Program-made: the position numbers and the translations under genes | Notes under the pieces: model-generated | What the model was told of the DNA's origin: nothing | What the model saw: only the letters and a program-made list of their open reading frames with translations | Databases searched by the model: none | Origin: Larix sibirica | Taxonomy: Eukaryota > Streptophyta > Pinopsida > Pinales > Pinaceae | DNA length: 40,356 nucleotides | Assembly (NCBI GenBank): GCA_004151065.3 | Contig: NWUY0304305900.1 | Coordinates: 1-40,356 of the forward strand | Direction of reading: 5' to 3' | Part shown: piece after piece, positions 10,100-20,706 of the stretch | How positions within the stretch are numbered: the first letter of the stretch is position 1 | How the letters are laid out: every line of letters begins with the position of its first letter

Positions 10100-10465
10100 A
10101 GTGGTTGTAAGTGCTTTGAAAGCAAGGTCTATCTAAGCCATGTTGGGTAAGCGAGTACTCACTGTGTACTGGCCATAGTGTTTTACGAACTAGTGATGAG
10201 ACCAGTAGGTTCCACGCTGGAGTAAGGTGGAAGCTCAACAGGGTGGTGATTCGAAACCAGGGTGATAAGATAACAAACAGCATATAAGGTCTTACAGAGT
10301 TTATTGGGGCAGGTTGATGAGAGACCAGAGTTGAATTGGGAACAGCTGTTTTAATACAGATAAGATGAAATAGATCCCCGCCGTGGAAAGTCCAGAGTAT
10401 GTTTGGTAAGCGTTTGCTGATATACCAGAGTATAATTGCGCGTTATTGGGACCAGCTGTGCTTGC
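10100..10465 (+). repeat. Diverged tandem region around GACCAG / GGTAAGCG
   Basis: GGGTAAGCGAG (about 10144) and TGGTAAGCG (about 10403) recur. GAGAGACCAGAGTTGAATTGGGAACAGCTG (shown here only in its parts: GACCAGAGTTGAATTG, GGGAACAGCTG) at about 10320-10348 aligns with ATACCAGAGTATAATTG and GGGACCAGCTG at about 10422-10460, giving a unit near 100 bp. Minus-strand ORFs here overlap the repeat and are not supported. Confidence 0.5.
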
Positions 10466-10830
10466 TATTATGGTTGGATGGGCAACACAATCCGCCAGCC
10501 TCATTAATCCATCTTCGGTTCTATCTCCCGGCCCTTTTCGGGTTTTATTTGATTTCAGGTCACCTTATTTCAATGTGTGAGGCCAACCTTTTTTTATTTT
10601 ATCATAAATCTTTCAGTTTAGTTATCTTTATCTTTGCCTTGTTAATGGCCTTTCCTCGCTTTAGTTTATTAGCTGGTTTAGCAACTATCTTCTTAAGTTT
10701 TCCACATCTGATGTGCTCTGAAAAGCACTTTTACCTTTCATTTCATTTCATGTTTAGAACTACAGCAAACCTTCTTTTTTCCCCCTTTATCTTAAAATTA
10801 CCTTATTTTATTATATATATAAGGTGGTAG
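10399..10830 (+). CDS. Hypothetical hydrophobic ORF (143 codons), doubtful
   Basis: The longest ATG ORF in the window. The predicted protein is strongly hydrophobic, with possible membrane segments at about residues 42-58, 70-98 and 118-140 (including FSLVIFIFALLMAFPRF). No family is recognised. The hydrophobicity follows from T-rich DNA, and the first third lies in repetitive sequence, so the ORF could be fortuitous. I see no intron, conserved neighbour or convincing promoter. Part of it (about 10510-10580, GGCC then TTTATTTGA then AGGTCACCTT and TCAATGTG) is duplicated at 14255-14310 in a different coding context, which weakens the case for a gene. Chimeric membrane ORFs built from repeats do occur in plant mitochondria; that is the only reason to keep it. 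Confidence 0.2.
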   Translation: MFGKRLLIYQSIIARYWDQLCLLLWLDGQHNPPASLIHLRFYLPALFGFYLISGHLISMCEANLFLFYHKSFSLVIFIFALLMAFPRFSLLAGLATIFLSFPHLMCSEKHFYLSFHFMFRTTANLLFSPFILKLPYFIIYIRW

Positions 10831-11689
10831 GATGGCAACTGAAAGGACATAACTGCTTATTTATTTATATGATGAAATAAATAGAAGCATAATGATATTT
10901 CTTCTTTTCTTTCTTTGTGAGGCAAAAAAAGTCTATGATCTGGTAGGCACGCTACATAATTGTAATAAAAGATTTGCTATCTCAGCGCCCTTGCTTCTAG
11001 GCAGCGCTCTTTCACGAGGCATCAGCGTGCCAGTTCGTTATTTGTAAGGCACACAAGCACCCTTGGTCTGCCCACGCACCATCCAGGAAAGGCAGCAAGA
11101 CTATCGTCGATTGTATCCATTCCCGAATCACCCCAGCAATGGGGGAGCCAGCAAGCTTCGTTGCAGCACTATTTGGAAACGTTATAAAATGCCTTTATTA
11201 ATTGCTTTAACGTAACTTTGTGTGCTTAGAAGAGGAGAATCCCTCATCGTGTAAAATTCCCATGCAATATAAAAAAGTTTTGTTTAGTAAGATGGCACGG
11301 TACATAAATAAATCAGTGCTCTTGTAAATATCAGCAGAGTGTGGTGTAATCTGTCTAGTCTTACGTTCTAGCATCACGGGGGTATAGCATCAAAGCAAGC
11401 CAGCTGCGTCAAGTTAGTTCTTAATCGTAAGGTTGCAAAATAGATCGAAGTCAGGTGGCAAGGTCGAGAGAAGAATCAGGAGGGAGAGATCGATTGATCA
11501 CAGGTAGTTTCCATGCGCTGTTGGGAATTACGGGTGTTTTCGCTGTGCTACGGGTTCACTGTGTCACGATGGGGGCCATTGGTGTGTGGAGTTTTTAATG
11601 TCCGCCAGCAGCCGGCAAGCAATAACCAGGGTGATTTAATTGGGGGGGGGAAAGGTGATCATTTTTTAATTAACCAGTATTAAACAAAG
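10831..11689. other. Spacer with nothing recognised
   Basis: About 860 bases of mixed sequence without a repeat or reading frame I can support. A G-run of 9 is at about 11642-11650. Confidence 0.4.
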
Positions 11690-11835
11690 CAGGACCAGCA
11701 CCTAAGCGAAGCGAGCAGCATCAACAAAGCGAGCACCTGGGATACTTCGCTAAGGGTAAGTTCTTTTATTGCTCGACCTAAAAGCTCTTTCCTTTTAGTC
11801 GAGCCTGCTTGCGCACCCTTCGCAAAAACCGTTGT
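11690..11835 (+). repeat. AGCGAAGCGAGCA repeats with a strong hairpin
   Basis: AAGCGAAGCGAGCAGC and AAAGCGAGCACC are adjacent partial repeats at 11705-11740. They are followed by an inverted repeat at 11771-11804: 5' arm GCTCGACCTAAAAG, loop CTCTTTC, 3' arm CTTTTAGTCGAGC. The arms pair over 13 positions with one bulged C. It could act as an RNA 3'-end stabilising stem, as found in plant mitochondrial transcripts, but there is no gene just upstream to serve. Position and pairing are seen; function is inference. Confidence 0.65.
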
Positions 11836-12169
11836 AGTTCGGCATCACATAAGGGATAAAAAGGATAATGAGGGAAACACAACTATCAGAATCTGAGCTT
11901 GCATTCCCAGCAGCCAAAATTAACACACGTCTAGGTCCATCGGATCTCATTGGTTCAATTATCCATCATTGCCTCATCTCAAGGTCAAGGTGAAGGTAAA
12001 AGTAAATCTACCATTATCCCCGTCAATAAGAATGAAGGACGGACGAAACAGCGAAGATAGTAAATCCCATGCCCTACAATCCAAGTGAAAGCCTTTTCCG
12101 CGTTGTCTCCATTCTGTAAATAGAAGAAGAAAACTCCCTCTATACCTGTGTGTGCCTCTATAACACTCT
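11836..12169. other. Spacer with nothing recognised
   Basis: No repeat, gene or RNA that I can support. Confidence 0.4.
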
Positions 12170-12420
12170 CACAACTTAGCTTCTTACTTTGTAACTTCCA
12201 TCTCTAGTCCTTTCCATTAGTCTGATGTTATGTTAAATCCATCTCTAATAAATAGATACCATCCGCTAAGTGGGGTCTGTAGAGTATATCTGCTATAGCT
12301 TCTGAGTAAAGTCCATGCGCTCCTCTTTAATATTGAAAATTTTTAATAGTCTATGGCATTAGTCCATGTAAATTAGCCTTATTGCATCAATTCGTCCTTG
12401 CAATTTCATAGGTGGGATAT
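12170..12420 (+). repeat. TATCTGCTATAGCT / TTATGTnAAATCCATCT family, copy 1
   Basis: Two blocks, A = GTTATGTTAAATCCATCT (about 12227-12244) and B = TATCTGCTATAGCT (12287-12300) followed by AAAGTCCATGCGCTCC. The same two blocks occur near 21.3-21.5 kb in the opposite order (B at 21386-21399, A at about 21478-21495). A lone A-like block (GTTATGTCAAATCCATATA) lies at about 20551. Permuted order fits two windows on one tandem array. Confidence 0.6.
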
Positions 12421-12442
12421 ACTTAGCACCTCCCGCACCTCC

Positions 12443-12451
12443 CATAAGAGA
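12443..12451 (+). promoter_or_regulatory. CATAAGAGA, possible plant mitochondrial promoter-like nonamer
   Basis: The nonamer agrees with the CRTAAGAGA element at many dicot mitochondrial transcription starts. It is 23 bases before the ATG of a 90-codon unrecognised ORF (12474-12746). No AT box is evident just upstream, and a 9-mer can occur by chance in 40 kb of two strands. Whether it is used cannot be told from sequence. Confidence 0.15.
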
Positions 12452-13260
12452 CAACCCGTTTTCACCATATGGTGTGGGTAAAGCCAGTGGAAGAACCTTT
12501 CTTTGGACTGGCCAACAACCCATAGAGACGATAGCTCCCCCTATTTACAAACTTCGCTCAGCCATAGTGAATAAGATCACCACCTTCTGCACCCTTGCCC
12601 TCCCTTTGGTCAAGCAAGCCTTTCCCACCAGGCCAGGAAGTCTTTACACAGGAAGGATAATAATCACAGACTCTTTGATGGCTTATAGTGTAAAAAGGGG
12701 GAATAATCAACACCTATATTCTTATCCAGTTCCTTTTATAAAGTAGAAAGTGGGCTGGAGCGGGAAGAAGGAGTAAGCAGGCGGGCAGGGGTCGTCAGGA
12801 AGGAAGCAAATTGGGACGGTAGCGATCCCTTTATTTAACAAATATCCAGGCAAGCATCACCCCACCTCCTCATCGAGTTGAAACAAATTGAATAAATTGC
12901 AATTGAATCAATCCTGCCAGCCACCCCTGCTTGACTTTACCCACCCGACTTGCGTGAATGCCGATGTCTGTCGATGATCCAAAGGTGCATCATAAGTAAA
13001 GGCTCATAATGATCCATTCGAGGTACGTGTGTTCCTTAGCGATGTGAGTTCGAGGTACAGTTTATAGGGGAATATTTGGAGGGTCAAGGAGGGCTGTGGT
13101 TCTCCGTCGAGTCATAGGTAAACTTCCTGACAAGGCCTAGTTCAGTAAGAATAAAATCTATTTAGGTGCCCCGATCTATTTTCCTTGGGCCTCCTAAAGA
13201 TGATTTTATTATACGAGAATAGTGAATGATAATGTTTTATGAAACCGGTAGCCCATAAAA
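12452..13260. other. Spacer, no gene recognised
   Basis: Contains a 90-codon ORF (12474-12746) without any recognisable motif. The rest is mixed sequence. Confidence 0.4.
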
Positions 13261-13264
13261 GTAG

Positions 13265-13625
13265 CCAGCTTGAGTATTTCAGTCCATTTGAGTAACCAAA
13301 TTGAGCAGCCGAACCGAGCCGGTGAGCGCATCCAGTACCATCCAAGTATCCCAGTATCCCGCATCGCAGCTATGACTGGCATCAAGTGAATCTACTGTCT
13401 GTTGGATCGACTCTTGGCATCGAGTGATCGAAAACAGGATCAACTAGTAGCTGTTATTGTCTATTGTAAAGGACCTTATGGCTTTGCCTCACTTGGCCCC
13501 CCCGTTCGTCCCGGTGGAAACATGGGGCTCCACATGCTGATAAAATAAGCTATCTGTTCATAGCATATAGAAGCTGTTCCGGTATCCAAGCCAAGTATCA
13601 AAGTTGAGTAGCCCCGTCCAGCCAA
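13265..13625 (-). repeat. GATACTTGGCTTGGATAC family, inverted copies b and c
   Basis: Reading the minus strand, about 13375-13265 gives GGGATACTGGGATACTTGG, then GGCTCGGTTCGGCTGCTC, then GGTTACTCAAATGG, a run of diverged units. About 13625-13550 gives GGGGCTACTC, then GATACTTGGCTTGGATAC (13599-13582), which is an exact inverted match to 28529-28546. The 67-codon and 78-codon minus ORFs here are just translations of the array. Confidence 0.7.
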
Positions 13626-13658
13626 TGAATCCGTCCCGACTAAAGATAGAGAAACGTA

Positions 13659-13970
13659 ATGAAAGGGCAAATTGAAGTAATAATAAATACTTGCCCTTCT
13701 GAGGGCGGGCAAGAGCTTCGTACCTTTTTAGTACCTGTGATGGAGCGATCTTTTCTTCTTTTATTGGAACCCCCTAAAAAAGGTGTCATTAATAAAGAAC
13801 ATAAAATGAGAAGGTTATCTATTCAAGGCAAACTTGGTGTCTGCACTGAACCTGAGTCAATAAATAATTATGTAACCTGTGGCTGCTCTATATCCATCCT
13901 GGGTAAGTATAAAAAGCAAGCAATCTATGATTTTCTTTTCCTTGCCTCACGTGATAGCCTCACTCTCTAA
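13659..13970 (+). CDS. Hypothetical ORF of 103 codons, doubtful
   Basis: Open from ATG with mixed composition and no low-complexity bias, more protein-like than most ORFs here (LRTFLVPVMERSFLLLLEPP, then a basic middle part, then LGKYKKQAIYDFLFLASRD). I do not recognise the family and see no repeat of it elsewhere in the window. It begins inside the edge of an inverted repeat cluster. It may be a fragment of transferred DNA or chance. Confidence 0.2.
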   Translation: MKGQIEVIINTCPSEGGQELRTFLVPVMERSFLLLLEPPKKGVINKEHKMRRLSIQGKLGVCTEPESINNYVTCGCSISILGKYKKQAIYDFLFLASRDSLTL

Positions 13971-14039
13971 CGGATGTATGGGTGTAATTACTTGGTGGAC
14001 ATGATGGGCTGGGACAATAAATAAACGAAAGAACCGGGC

Positions 14040-14240
14040 TTACTTGCTTCTCTAGACCTTTCGACCTCCTCACGAACTGCCTTCATCGAACTTGCTGCCG
14101 TATTTCAATTGCTTACCGCCTGATATCTCTATCGACCCTCCTGCCTGCCCACTTCTTACTGCCTTGCCCAAAATATCTTGATGCCTGCCTGATCTATCGA
14201 GTGATCGTCCGTATTTATTTTCCTGCCCGTATATCGCCTA
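14040..14240 (+). repeat. TGCCTGCC / CTATCGA pyrimidine-rich degenerate repeats
   Basis: CTGCCTGCCC, GATGCCTGCCTGATCTATCGAG, CTATCGACC, TTACTGCC, CTTACCGCC recur across about 200 bases without a fixed period. Confidence 0.45.
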
Positions 14241-14244
14241 TTCG

Positions 14245-14310
14245 TTGGAGCTTCAATGGCCTTTTTTGCTTTATTTAAGGTCACCTTTAGTCAATGTGGG
14301 TGCGCCCTGG
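14245..14310 (+). repeat. Second copy of the segment at 10510-10580
   Basis: ATGGCCTTTTTTGC, TTTATTTAAGGTCACCTTTA and TCAATGTGGGTGCGCC here align with CGGCCCTTTTCGG, TTTATTTGATTTCAGGTCACCTTA and TCAATGTGTGAGGCC there. Old, diverged direct duplication. Confidence 0.5.
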
Positions 14311-16079
14311 CATATGAGAAACGCCTTTTTTATGAGTACAACTTACCAGCCCATAAGGAAAGCCTTCCTATATACTCTGGGCCCAGAGTATTCCTCGCAC
14401 GTAGGCTCATATCGTTATATTATATTATAATGAAAATATAAAAGAGTGGTCTGGACTATCTATATAACTGCATCTGGATCGGATCACTTACCTAAATTGA
14501 AAATCCTCCCGGCAACTCCAAGCAACATTGTGTGAGAAATCCTACCTGCCAATTGAGGTTCCAAACCAAAGCATTTTACATTATCATATCTTTTACTTGA
14601 ATAAGTCACTTTTTATATAAGATGCCTAATCATCCCACTGCCGGGTAGCCTCGGAAGAGCTTGCAGTAAAAGGTTACCAAGTCTATAAACTAGGTTGCTA
14701 AATTTATACTCTACGTTATTGAGGTGAGGGCCCAAACCCAAAAATAGTAAGTGTAACTGGCTAATTCAGTTTAGTTTATGAAAAAGTAAGCCTCTGCCCA
14801 AGCGACAAGGTATTCGTGGGCCAAGTCAGAAGTGAATAAAGGAGCGGACCCCCAGAGATTCTATAGCTTCTTATCCACAATTCATGGAGTGGCTGACCCC
14901 CTATATGGCTTGTTAGCTACAATCCATGGCTAGAGTGGCTTTTCCACTGGTACTGATCCACCACTTCAGTATACAATCACCCCTAGGCCCTTGCCTGGGA
15001 TAAATGTACTCCACCTTCATTCTTCATTGGAGTCCCACTTTTGGCATCTGAAAAGTGAATCCTATCGCGTAGGGCCCCAAAGCTATAGATAGTTAGGCAA
15101 GAGGCAAGTAAGAGAGCTACCGAGGCAGTAAGGAGAGATATATAGTTAGGCAGGGCAGTGATAGAAGTAAGTTTGGATGGGTTAGGAAGACACATTCACT
15201 CTAAAAGCGAACTTTTCCCTCCCACTTAGACTTTATTGGATGCTGGGTTAATTACCTTTGCTTCTATGACTTCTACATCATAGCCTGGTGCTACTAAGCC
15301 CGGTGAAAGAAATCAAATACCAAACAAACCCTTGTGCAGCAGCAAAAGCTACGTCCGCCTATGTACCTTACCGATCCTGCTCTCAGTCAAGCGCTCTTAC
15401 TTTACTAAGCCTCGAGATCTATAGTTTGGGATTCTAGCCAATATTCCGTGGTAGTTATACTGCTATTATTATCTTCCTCCCGGGCTGAGCACATGGAGAG
15501 CCTCTATATTTGGTGAACTCATTTTCCCTGTAATTGCACAAGCCGGGACATATCCAAGCTTATTCAGTGCGGATCAGTGAACACGAATGAGTTTTATAGT
15601 CCCTGTCATTGATACATAGGAAGTACCGAGACGAAGAACTACTTTATCGTGCATGCCAATTACGTGATTAGTAGCACGAGCAGCAGGATACAACCTTTCC
15701 TGCATATATTTTGGTACTCATCTTTCCTACAACCCCGGGATATAAAGTAACTTATCTCAGGAACGAAATAAACAGAATCATATTGGGTTGGCTCCCGGAA
15801 TTGGACTCGGCTTGTCGTTCCAGGTCCCAAGCAGACGTGCCCCATGGAATGGATAGTGAAGTTGATCCCCTTAATAAATAGATAAGGGGATGCCGTAAGA
15901 TCACTAGCTCCTTCTTACCCCGCCTTGAATGTTTCTGCAGGTCCTAGCCCAGACCACGCTCCATACCTACTAGTTAATAGCGTACGTAATAGGCATTGAA
16001 AGTTCTCCTACCAGGATAGTTGCCTTTAAACAAAAAAAGTGAAAAGAGCGAGGGTTACTACAGCTTGTTATATATGATT
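14311..16079. other. Long spacer, nothing recognised
   Basis: About 1.8 kb. Short ORFs (up to 70 codons) show no motif. AGGCAAGAGGCAAGTAAGAGAGC and AGGCAGTAAGGAGAGA around 15094-15140 recall the AAGTAAG family but are too short to assign. Confidence 0.4.
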
Positions 16080-16480
16080 AACCCGTTGAGGAGCATACAA
16101 CATAGCCCGCACCAGTAGTCAATAGCCATTGCTGCTATAAGGTCAGTGCCTCGAAGCTCCGGTCAACACACAATTCTTGTAAGTGCATGAACTATAGTCA
16201 TTGATGATAGTAATTTCCAGCAGTCTCATTGCTTGAAGCTCTAGTCATTGCAAGTCAATCATAGTCAGAAGGAGCCAATAATAGCTGATTGATCATAGCT
16301 GGTAAAAACTAGTTGATGACAGAAAGTAGGATAGCCAGTCGCCAGGAGGTGGGCATTCCCAGCAGGTCACAGTAAATCATTGTATCGATAGCCAATCATC
16401 GTTGTAAGCCGGTCATGAGCTGGGCTTGGCTACTTTACTGGTTGAGGAGCATAGTGCAATCTTGAGTTGCAGAGTCCAAT
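16080..16480 (+). repeat. AGTCATTG / GATCATAGCT degenerate array, copy 1
   Basis: Repeated words GAAGCTC(C/T)(G/A)GTCA, AGTCATTG, CAATCATAGTCAG, GATTGATCATAGCTGG, GATAGCCAGTCG, GATAGCCAATCATCG at irregular spacing. Flanked by GTTGAGGAGCATA at both ends (about 16085 and 16442). The same words, and TTTGAGGAGCATAGTGC, recur at 28310-28440 and about 28793. Confidence 0.6.
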
Positions 16481-16534
16481 TGATGCTGAGGAAGGAGGAT
16501 AATTAGTTTTCCCCAACCCCAGGCGAATCTCATA

Positions 16535-16820
16535 CCCCATGACCTGGAGGTGCACCAATAAGTCACTTATTTGCCCAAGACAGACGGTAGAGGTTAATAT
16601 ACACCCGCGCTTAACAACTAATGAAGAGAGAACAAACCAACCCTGGAATATAAGGCTCAGTTATCCGCATAACCCCCGCCCGCAACCCCGCATTCACCTT
16701 TCAGTCTGCCCAAGCCACGTCTACCAAGTGTGCCATAAAAAAACAATTATTACCTTTAACGCCACCGGTGGTTCCTCGACCAGCAAGCAAGCAGCCCCAG
16801 TATCCCAGCCTTCAGTTAAT
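16535..16820 (+). repeat. Dispersed pair, copy 1 (partner 24000-24250)
   Basis: Shared blocks in the same order: ACTTATTTGCCCA(A/G)GACA, GAGGTTAA, TACACCCGCG, CAACT, a GAA-rich stretch, CCCTGGAAT, AAGG, CATAACCCCC / CATTACCCCC. The match spans about 200 bases with indels. A 94-codon ORF crosses this copy but the partner is not open in the matching frame, so the shared element is not evidently protein coding. Its nature is unknown. Confidence 0.65.
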
Positions 16821-17059
16821 TGACTAGCGAGCAAGCAAGAAGCGCGTAAGTAATAAAATCCCACTGGTTTGTTTTATTCTATTATCCTGCCCGCCTGTGA
16901 ACTCTTCTTTTAGAAAATTTTCTTTATATTGAAATGACGGAACGGAGTTTTTTTCCGGGGTAAGATGGTAAATTATTCTTTGTGAACCTTACCTTGGGCC
17001 TGGAATGAACACGCTTTGTTTTTCCACCTTCCCATTCCTAAACTTATCACTGGGACACC
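16821..17059. other. Spacer
   Basis: AT-rich; nothing recognised. Confidence 0.35.
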
Positions 17060-17230
17060 ACTTCGTTTATTTCCGGGTACAAAATTTTCCATCTGGATAT
17101 GCGTAGGGCTCACCTGACCATCGGAAAGGTGAGGACACCTTTGCACTCTCAAATTTACCACCTGGATAGGTACAATAGGTCTTGCCTTTCATATGCCACC
17201 TGCACTGGAAAATTTACCACCCAGGGCATA
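17060..17230 (+). repeat. AAATTTACCACC / CACCTG short repeats
   Basis: AAAATTTTCCATCTGGATA, CAAATTTACCACCTGGATA and AAAATTTACCACCCAGGGCA form three diverged units about 60 bases apart. Each starts with an AAATTT(T/A)CC core. The opposite-strand theme GGTAAATTTGAGGATAAC reappears at 28990-29070. Confidence 0.55.
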
Positions 17231-18729
17231 ACTCCCGGTACTCGATCCAATAGGAAATCACTTGATGACAAGTGTGGTTTATTCTTTTCTTTTTTCGAAC
17301 CCGATCGAGGACGTCTTCTTGGATGTTTTGGAACTGATAACGATCACTAGCACGTGAAGCGCGTTAGGCTTTACAAATTGACTATGTGCGGTTAACAACT
17401 GGGACGGGGCGGGAGAATGATGACAGCTAGGAAACGAAACACGGGACGCGGTGCACGGGATGACCCCGAAATAAGGAGGGTGGACGCTTAGACCACGCAC
17501 TGGATCGGTGTTTTTATTTATACATTGATGCTTATATACTTACACCCCTTCTATGTTATTTTTTATATTGATAGATAGATGCTTACTTGCTCAAATCTAT
17601 TCTAGTTGCTTTTTGTGTCTTGATTACTAGATTAATTTGGTCACAAAAACTATTTAACCCATCGCTCTGTGACACAGTGCTACAACGAAAGCGTTGACAT
17701 CACCAACACTTACAGCAAAAAAAACACGCACGAGATGCTTTGCTTCTGCCTTTCATTCCCCCTCTGCGTGGGAGCCCGGTGGTTATTGATTGAGTTATTG
17801 ACTGCTAACAGATGTGTGCGGGTGGGTTGTTCAACTGAAGGAGGTTGGCTTTTAGGCTGGCTTGACAAAAAAGAAACCATGATGCAAGAACGTGGAGGTA
17901 GTGGCTAGTATACGTGAGGCGGCTTGACGGAACTAACAAGAGGCTGGTCGAAATCACTCGAAGCTGCTCAAAATGAGGCTTGATGACAGAAATCACCCAA
18001 CGAAGGAAGCTCGGCGCCAGGGCTCGTAGAAAAATTTTTGACTCAATGTGCCAAAACAATGACTAGACATTTTGCTAGATAGAGTTGCCTAGAACGTGAG
18101 GTAAGGTGCTTCACAAATAAATTACAAAACGCATCCCATTAAAATATGTTATACCATTGGAAAAGGGGCCATTTAAGTGAACAAATATGTGCTACGAAGA
18201 GGTGCTATGAATGAAGAGGTGTAGTGAACGAGGAGGTGCTACGACGTGTATGTCGGTATGATCGACACAGTTAGTAACACCTATCTATGTGAGCAATACT
18301 TTCCTTTATTAAGTAGATAGTAAGGCTAAAGGCTAGTAAGTGGTGACACCATGCCCACCACCCAGTTCGACGTGAACTGTTTTTATCAATACACCGTCCG
18401 TCCCCAAAAGGTTTTAGTCCCCACCAGTTTTATTAAATCATATATCCCAAGAAGCAATCCCAGATGGTGATCACCAATTCGTAATTGTACTTGATTCAAC
18501 AGGCCCTCGTAGTTGTGGGGGTGTGCCCGGACACTTAATTACCCCCATTCATTCCTGATTCAACTTTACTACATTGAATAGTACCAGGAGGGCAATTAAA
18601 AGAAGAGAGCCGTACCGGAAAAGATGGACCAGGGGTTAAACAGGATACCAAGCATGATTGACCTCCCATTCCATCCTTACGTTATGACCAATTAAACAAA
18701 ATCTTGACCTGAACTAACTAGCCTTAGCA
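17231..18729. other. Spacer, no gene recognised
   Basis: GAGGTGCTA(C/T)GA words (GAAGAGGTGCTATGAATGAAG, GAGGAGGTGCTACGACG) form a small duplication at about 18196-18245. Short ORFs (73-84 codons) are unrecognised. Confidence 0.4.
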
Positions 18730-18730
18730 A

Positions 18731-18797
18731 ATAATCTTGTTGGAGCTTATACTAATTATGAAAAGATGCTCCATTTTATATAATCTTGTTGGAGCTT
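18731..18797 (+). repeat. ATAATCTTGTTGGAGCTT tandem duplication
   Basis: The 18-mer occurs exactly at 18731-18748 and 18780-18797 (period 49), with a diverged GATGCTCC between. Confidence 0.85.
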
Positions 18798-19789
18798 CTT
18801 CAATAGAATAGGGATTAGAGGTGGTCCACTTGTTATTTAAATACAGTTTAAGACGGGATTCACTCGAATCAAAGTGATTGGACTAAAGTGTGGAGTACAA
18901 ATAAGGCTTGGTGGACTTTCCGGTGGTCCAAAAGGGTCCAGACGGAAGACTAATAAGCGCTTTTTTCTTAAGGCTTTCCACTCAAAGTAACTAATAGGTA
19001 ATGATTCTTCCACTCTTCTTTTAACCAGCTAGTTCCCATATAGTTAGTGACCCCTTTATGCGCGCCCTGGATCCTTTGCTTGGAGGGAAGATGGGTCGAT
19101 GCATGGATCGATGCAGCAGGGATGGATGATGAAGAGCCCTGGACAGAAGATGGATTTATAATTGATTGATTTACCTGGATACTCTTATGCCTGCCGGGAG
19201 TTTTACCTTTCCGTACGGTCTATCTGATGTCCGCTTTAAACCCACTTTAAGTTCGATGTATGCTTGCCTTTCCCTCCTTTATACCGGGCCCACTACTGAA
19301 TTGTTTACCTGGGAATTTACCTAACTTCAAATTGACAGATGCTTGAACCTTGAGCTTGCTTGCTTTGATACCTTACCCATGAGTCAAGAGCGCTATCGCT
19401 TGTATGGATTGCAAATGGATACCACTGATCGCTATCGCTTTTTGAACCGGAATAGAAATGAGGAATCTGGGGCCCCTACCCCTTGAACCTGTTACCGCAT
19501 GAAGTTTTCCCCTGGCAATAAACCCCACTTACAATATACTTTAGCTTCGACCCTTGAGCTTATTGAGGACATACAATTTACCCTTGCAATTAACCCACTT
19601 AATAAGGACGGACGTTTCGCGGGATGCAGTGAAAGTATTTATACAGCGAGGTTATATATGTTGCACCCATGCGATGTGCTTTTTTCAATGGATTGATTGG
19701 ATCCAACTTTATGGAGGAAGTGGAGGGAGGAGGATGATGAAATATAAAAAAGCCAGTCTTCTGGAAGGAGAAGGGGATCACCAGGAACC
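18798..19789. other. Spacer with small GCTATCGCTT duplication
   Basis: GCGCTATCGCTT (about 19389) and TCGCTATCGCTT (about 19430) repeat with TGGATTG/TGGATAC words between. Around 19100, GATGCATGGATCGATGCAGCAGG is an imperfect palindromic patch. No gene. Confidence 0.4.
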
Positions 19790-19960
19790 AGAAGCCAGTA
19801 ACCCAGGTAAGGAATAAGGAAGCAACCTGTGACCTAGGGCCTTTTGCCTTTAACCAGGAAGGAGCCACCTATGAAGCCGTTCACCATAAGCCTAATTCAC
19901 CAAGCCTCGCTAATTACAACAATTCCAACAGAAGCCAGAAGCCAAGTCCAACAAGTGAGT
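19790..19960 (+). repeat. CCAACAGAAGCC / AGGAAGGAGCC family, copy 1
   Basis: CAGGAACCAGAAGCCAG, CCAGGTAAGGAAT, TTTTGCC, AACCAGGAAGGAGCC, CACCAAGCC, TTCCAACAGAAGCCAG, AAGCCAAGTCCAACAAGTG follow one another. The same words make up 21785-22090 and 31855-32040. Confidence 0.65.
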
Positions 19961-19964
19961 GATC

Positions 19965-20050
19965 GTTTTTATTGATTGCCAACATCTTTCGAGAGGGACT
20001 TCAGATAAACATCTTCCGGGAGGGACGGTACGACGGAAGGAAGTTTGCTT
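19965..20050 (+). repeat. TTGCCAACATC...GGGACGGTACRACGG pair, copy 1
   Basis: GTGATC then TTTTTATTGATTGCCAACATC, CTTTCGAGAGGGAC, then AACATCTTCCGGGAGGGACGGTACGACGGA. The partner at about 27525-27605 reads TTTTATTTATTGCCAACATC, CTTCAGGGGTGGGACGGTACAACGGA. Within copy 1 the AACATCTTnCGGGAGGGAC part is itself duplicated. Confidence 0.65.
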
Positions 20051-20700
20051 TTTGGCTTGCTTGAATAATAACCCGTTAGGTGAGAACATGAGGCGTTGTT
20101 GGGCTTATAATCATCCTTACCAATACTGCACGCCTCGACTGACTGATGTCGGCCGGACTACCTTAGACCTCTACCCTCCTTAGGACCTTCTTACTTTTGA
20201 CCCTTAAATACTACTTTTGTGGGACTTTCCTTGATAATCTCCTCGGTAAACTAGGCCTCTATCCTCAGCCTTACCCTCTGGCCTAGATCCTACGAATTCG
20301 CCTCATACTTACTGCCTTTGTACGCATCCTTTCAAAATCCTTCTTGGGAAGGGTAAGGAGGGTTATGTAGGGGTTAGGTTACTAAGGAAGCCCCCACCCA
20401 ATAAATACTTAGGAGCAGAGCCGCTTCTTCATTTATATAATTGGAAGAAAGAAAAGGTATTGTCTTATTTAGTAATAATTCCATTGAATTACGTTTCTAT
20501 ATGCCCAATCTATTTATATTTATGAAGTGAAATGAAATACTACAGATGTTGTTATGTCAAATCCATATAGAAGAATATAGAATTGGCTAAATCCATATAT
20601 ATATATATATACAATATTAGTAGGAACTAGCTATATACCAAATGGGACTACGATCCATTGGTTTAGTTGTTGCCATTGTTAAACTGCCTACCAATCCCCA
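20051..20700. other. Spacer with an AT dinucleotide run
   Basis: (AT)n at about 20596-20612. TTGTCTTATTTAGT at about 20459 is repeated exactly at about 20946, flanking the following minus-strand reading frame on one side and ending inside it. GTTATGTCAAATCCATATA at about 20551 belongs to the 12.2/21.4 kb repeat family. Confidence 0.5.
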
Positions 20701-20706
20701 CAAGTT

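Noticed and set aside
10399-10830. A mitochondrial membrane-subunit gene (nad, atp, cox or ccm type)
   Set aside because: The hydrophobic text matches none of these families that I can recall and follows from T-rich DNA; kept only as a doubtful ORF.
18385-18405. ATACACCGTCCGTCCCC as an rRNA 3'-region fragment
   Set aside because: The resemblance is limited to about ten bases with mismatches and no flanking support.
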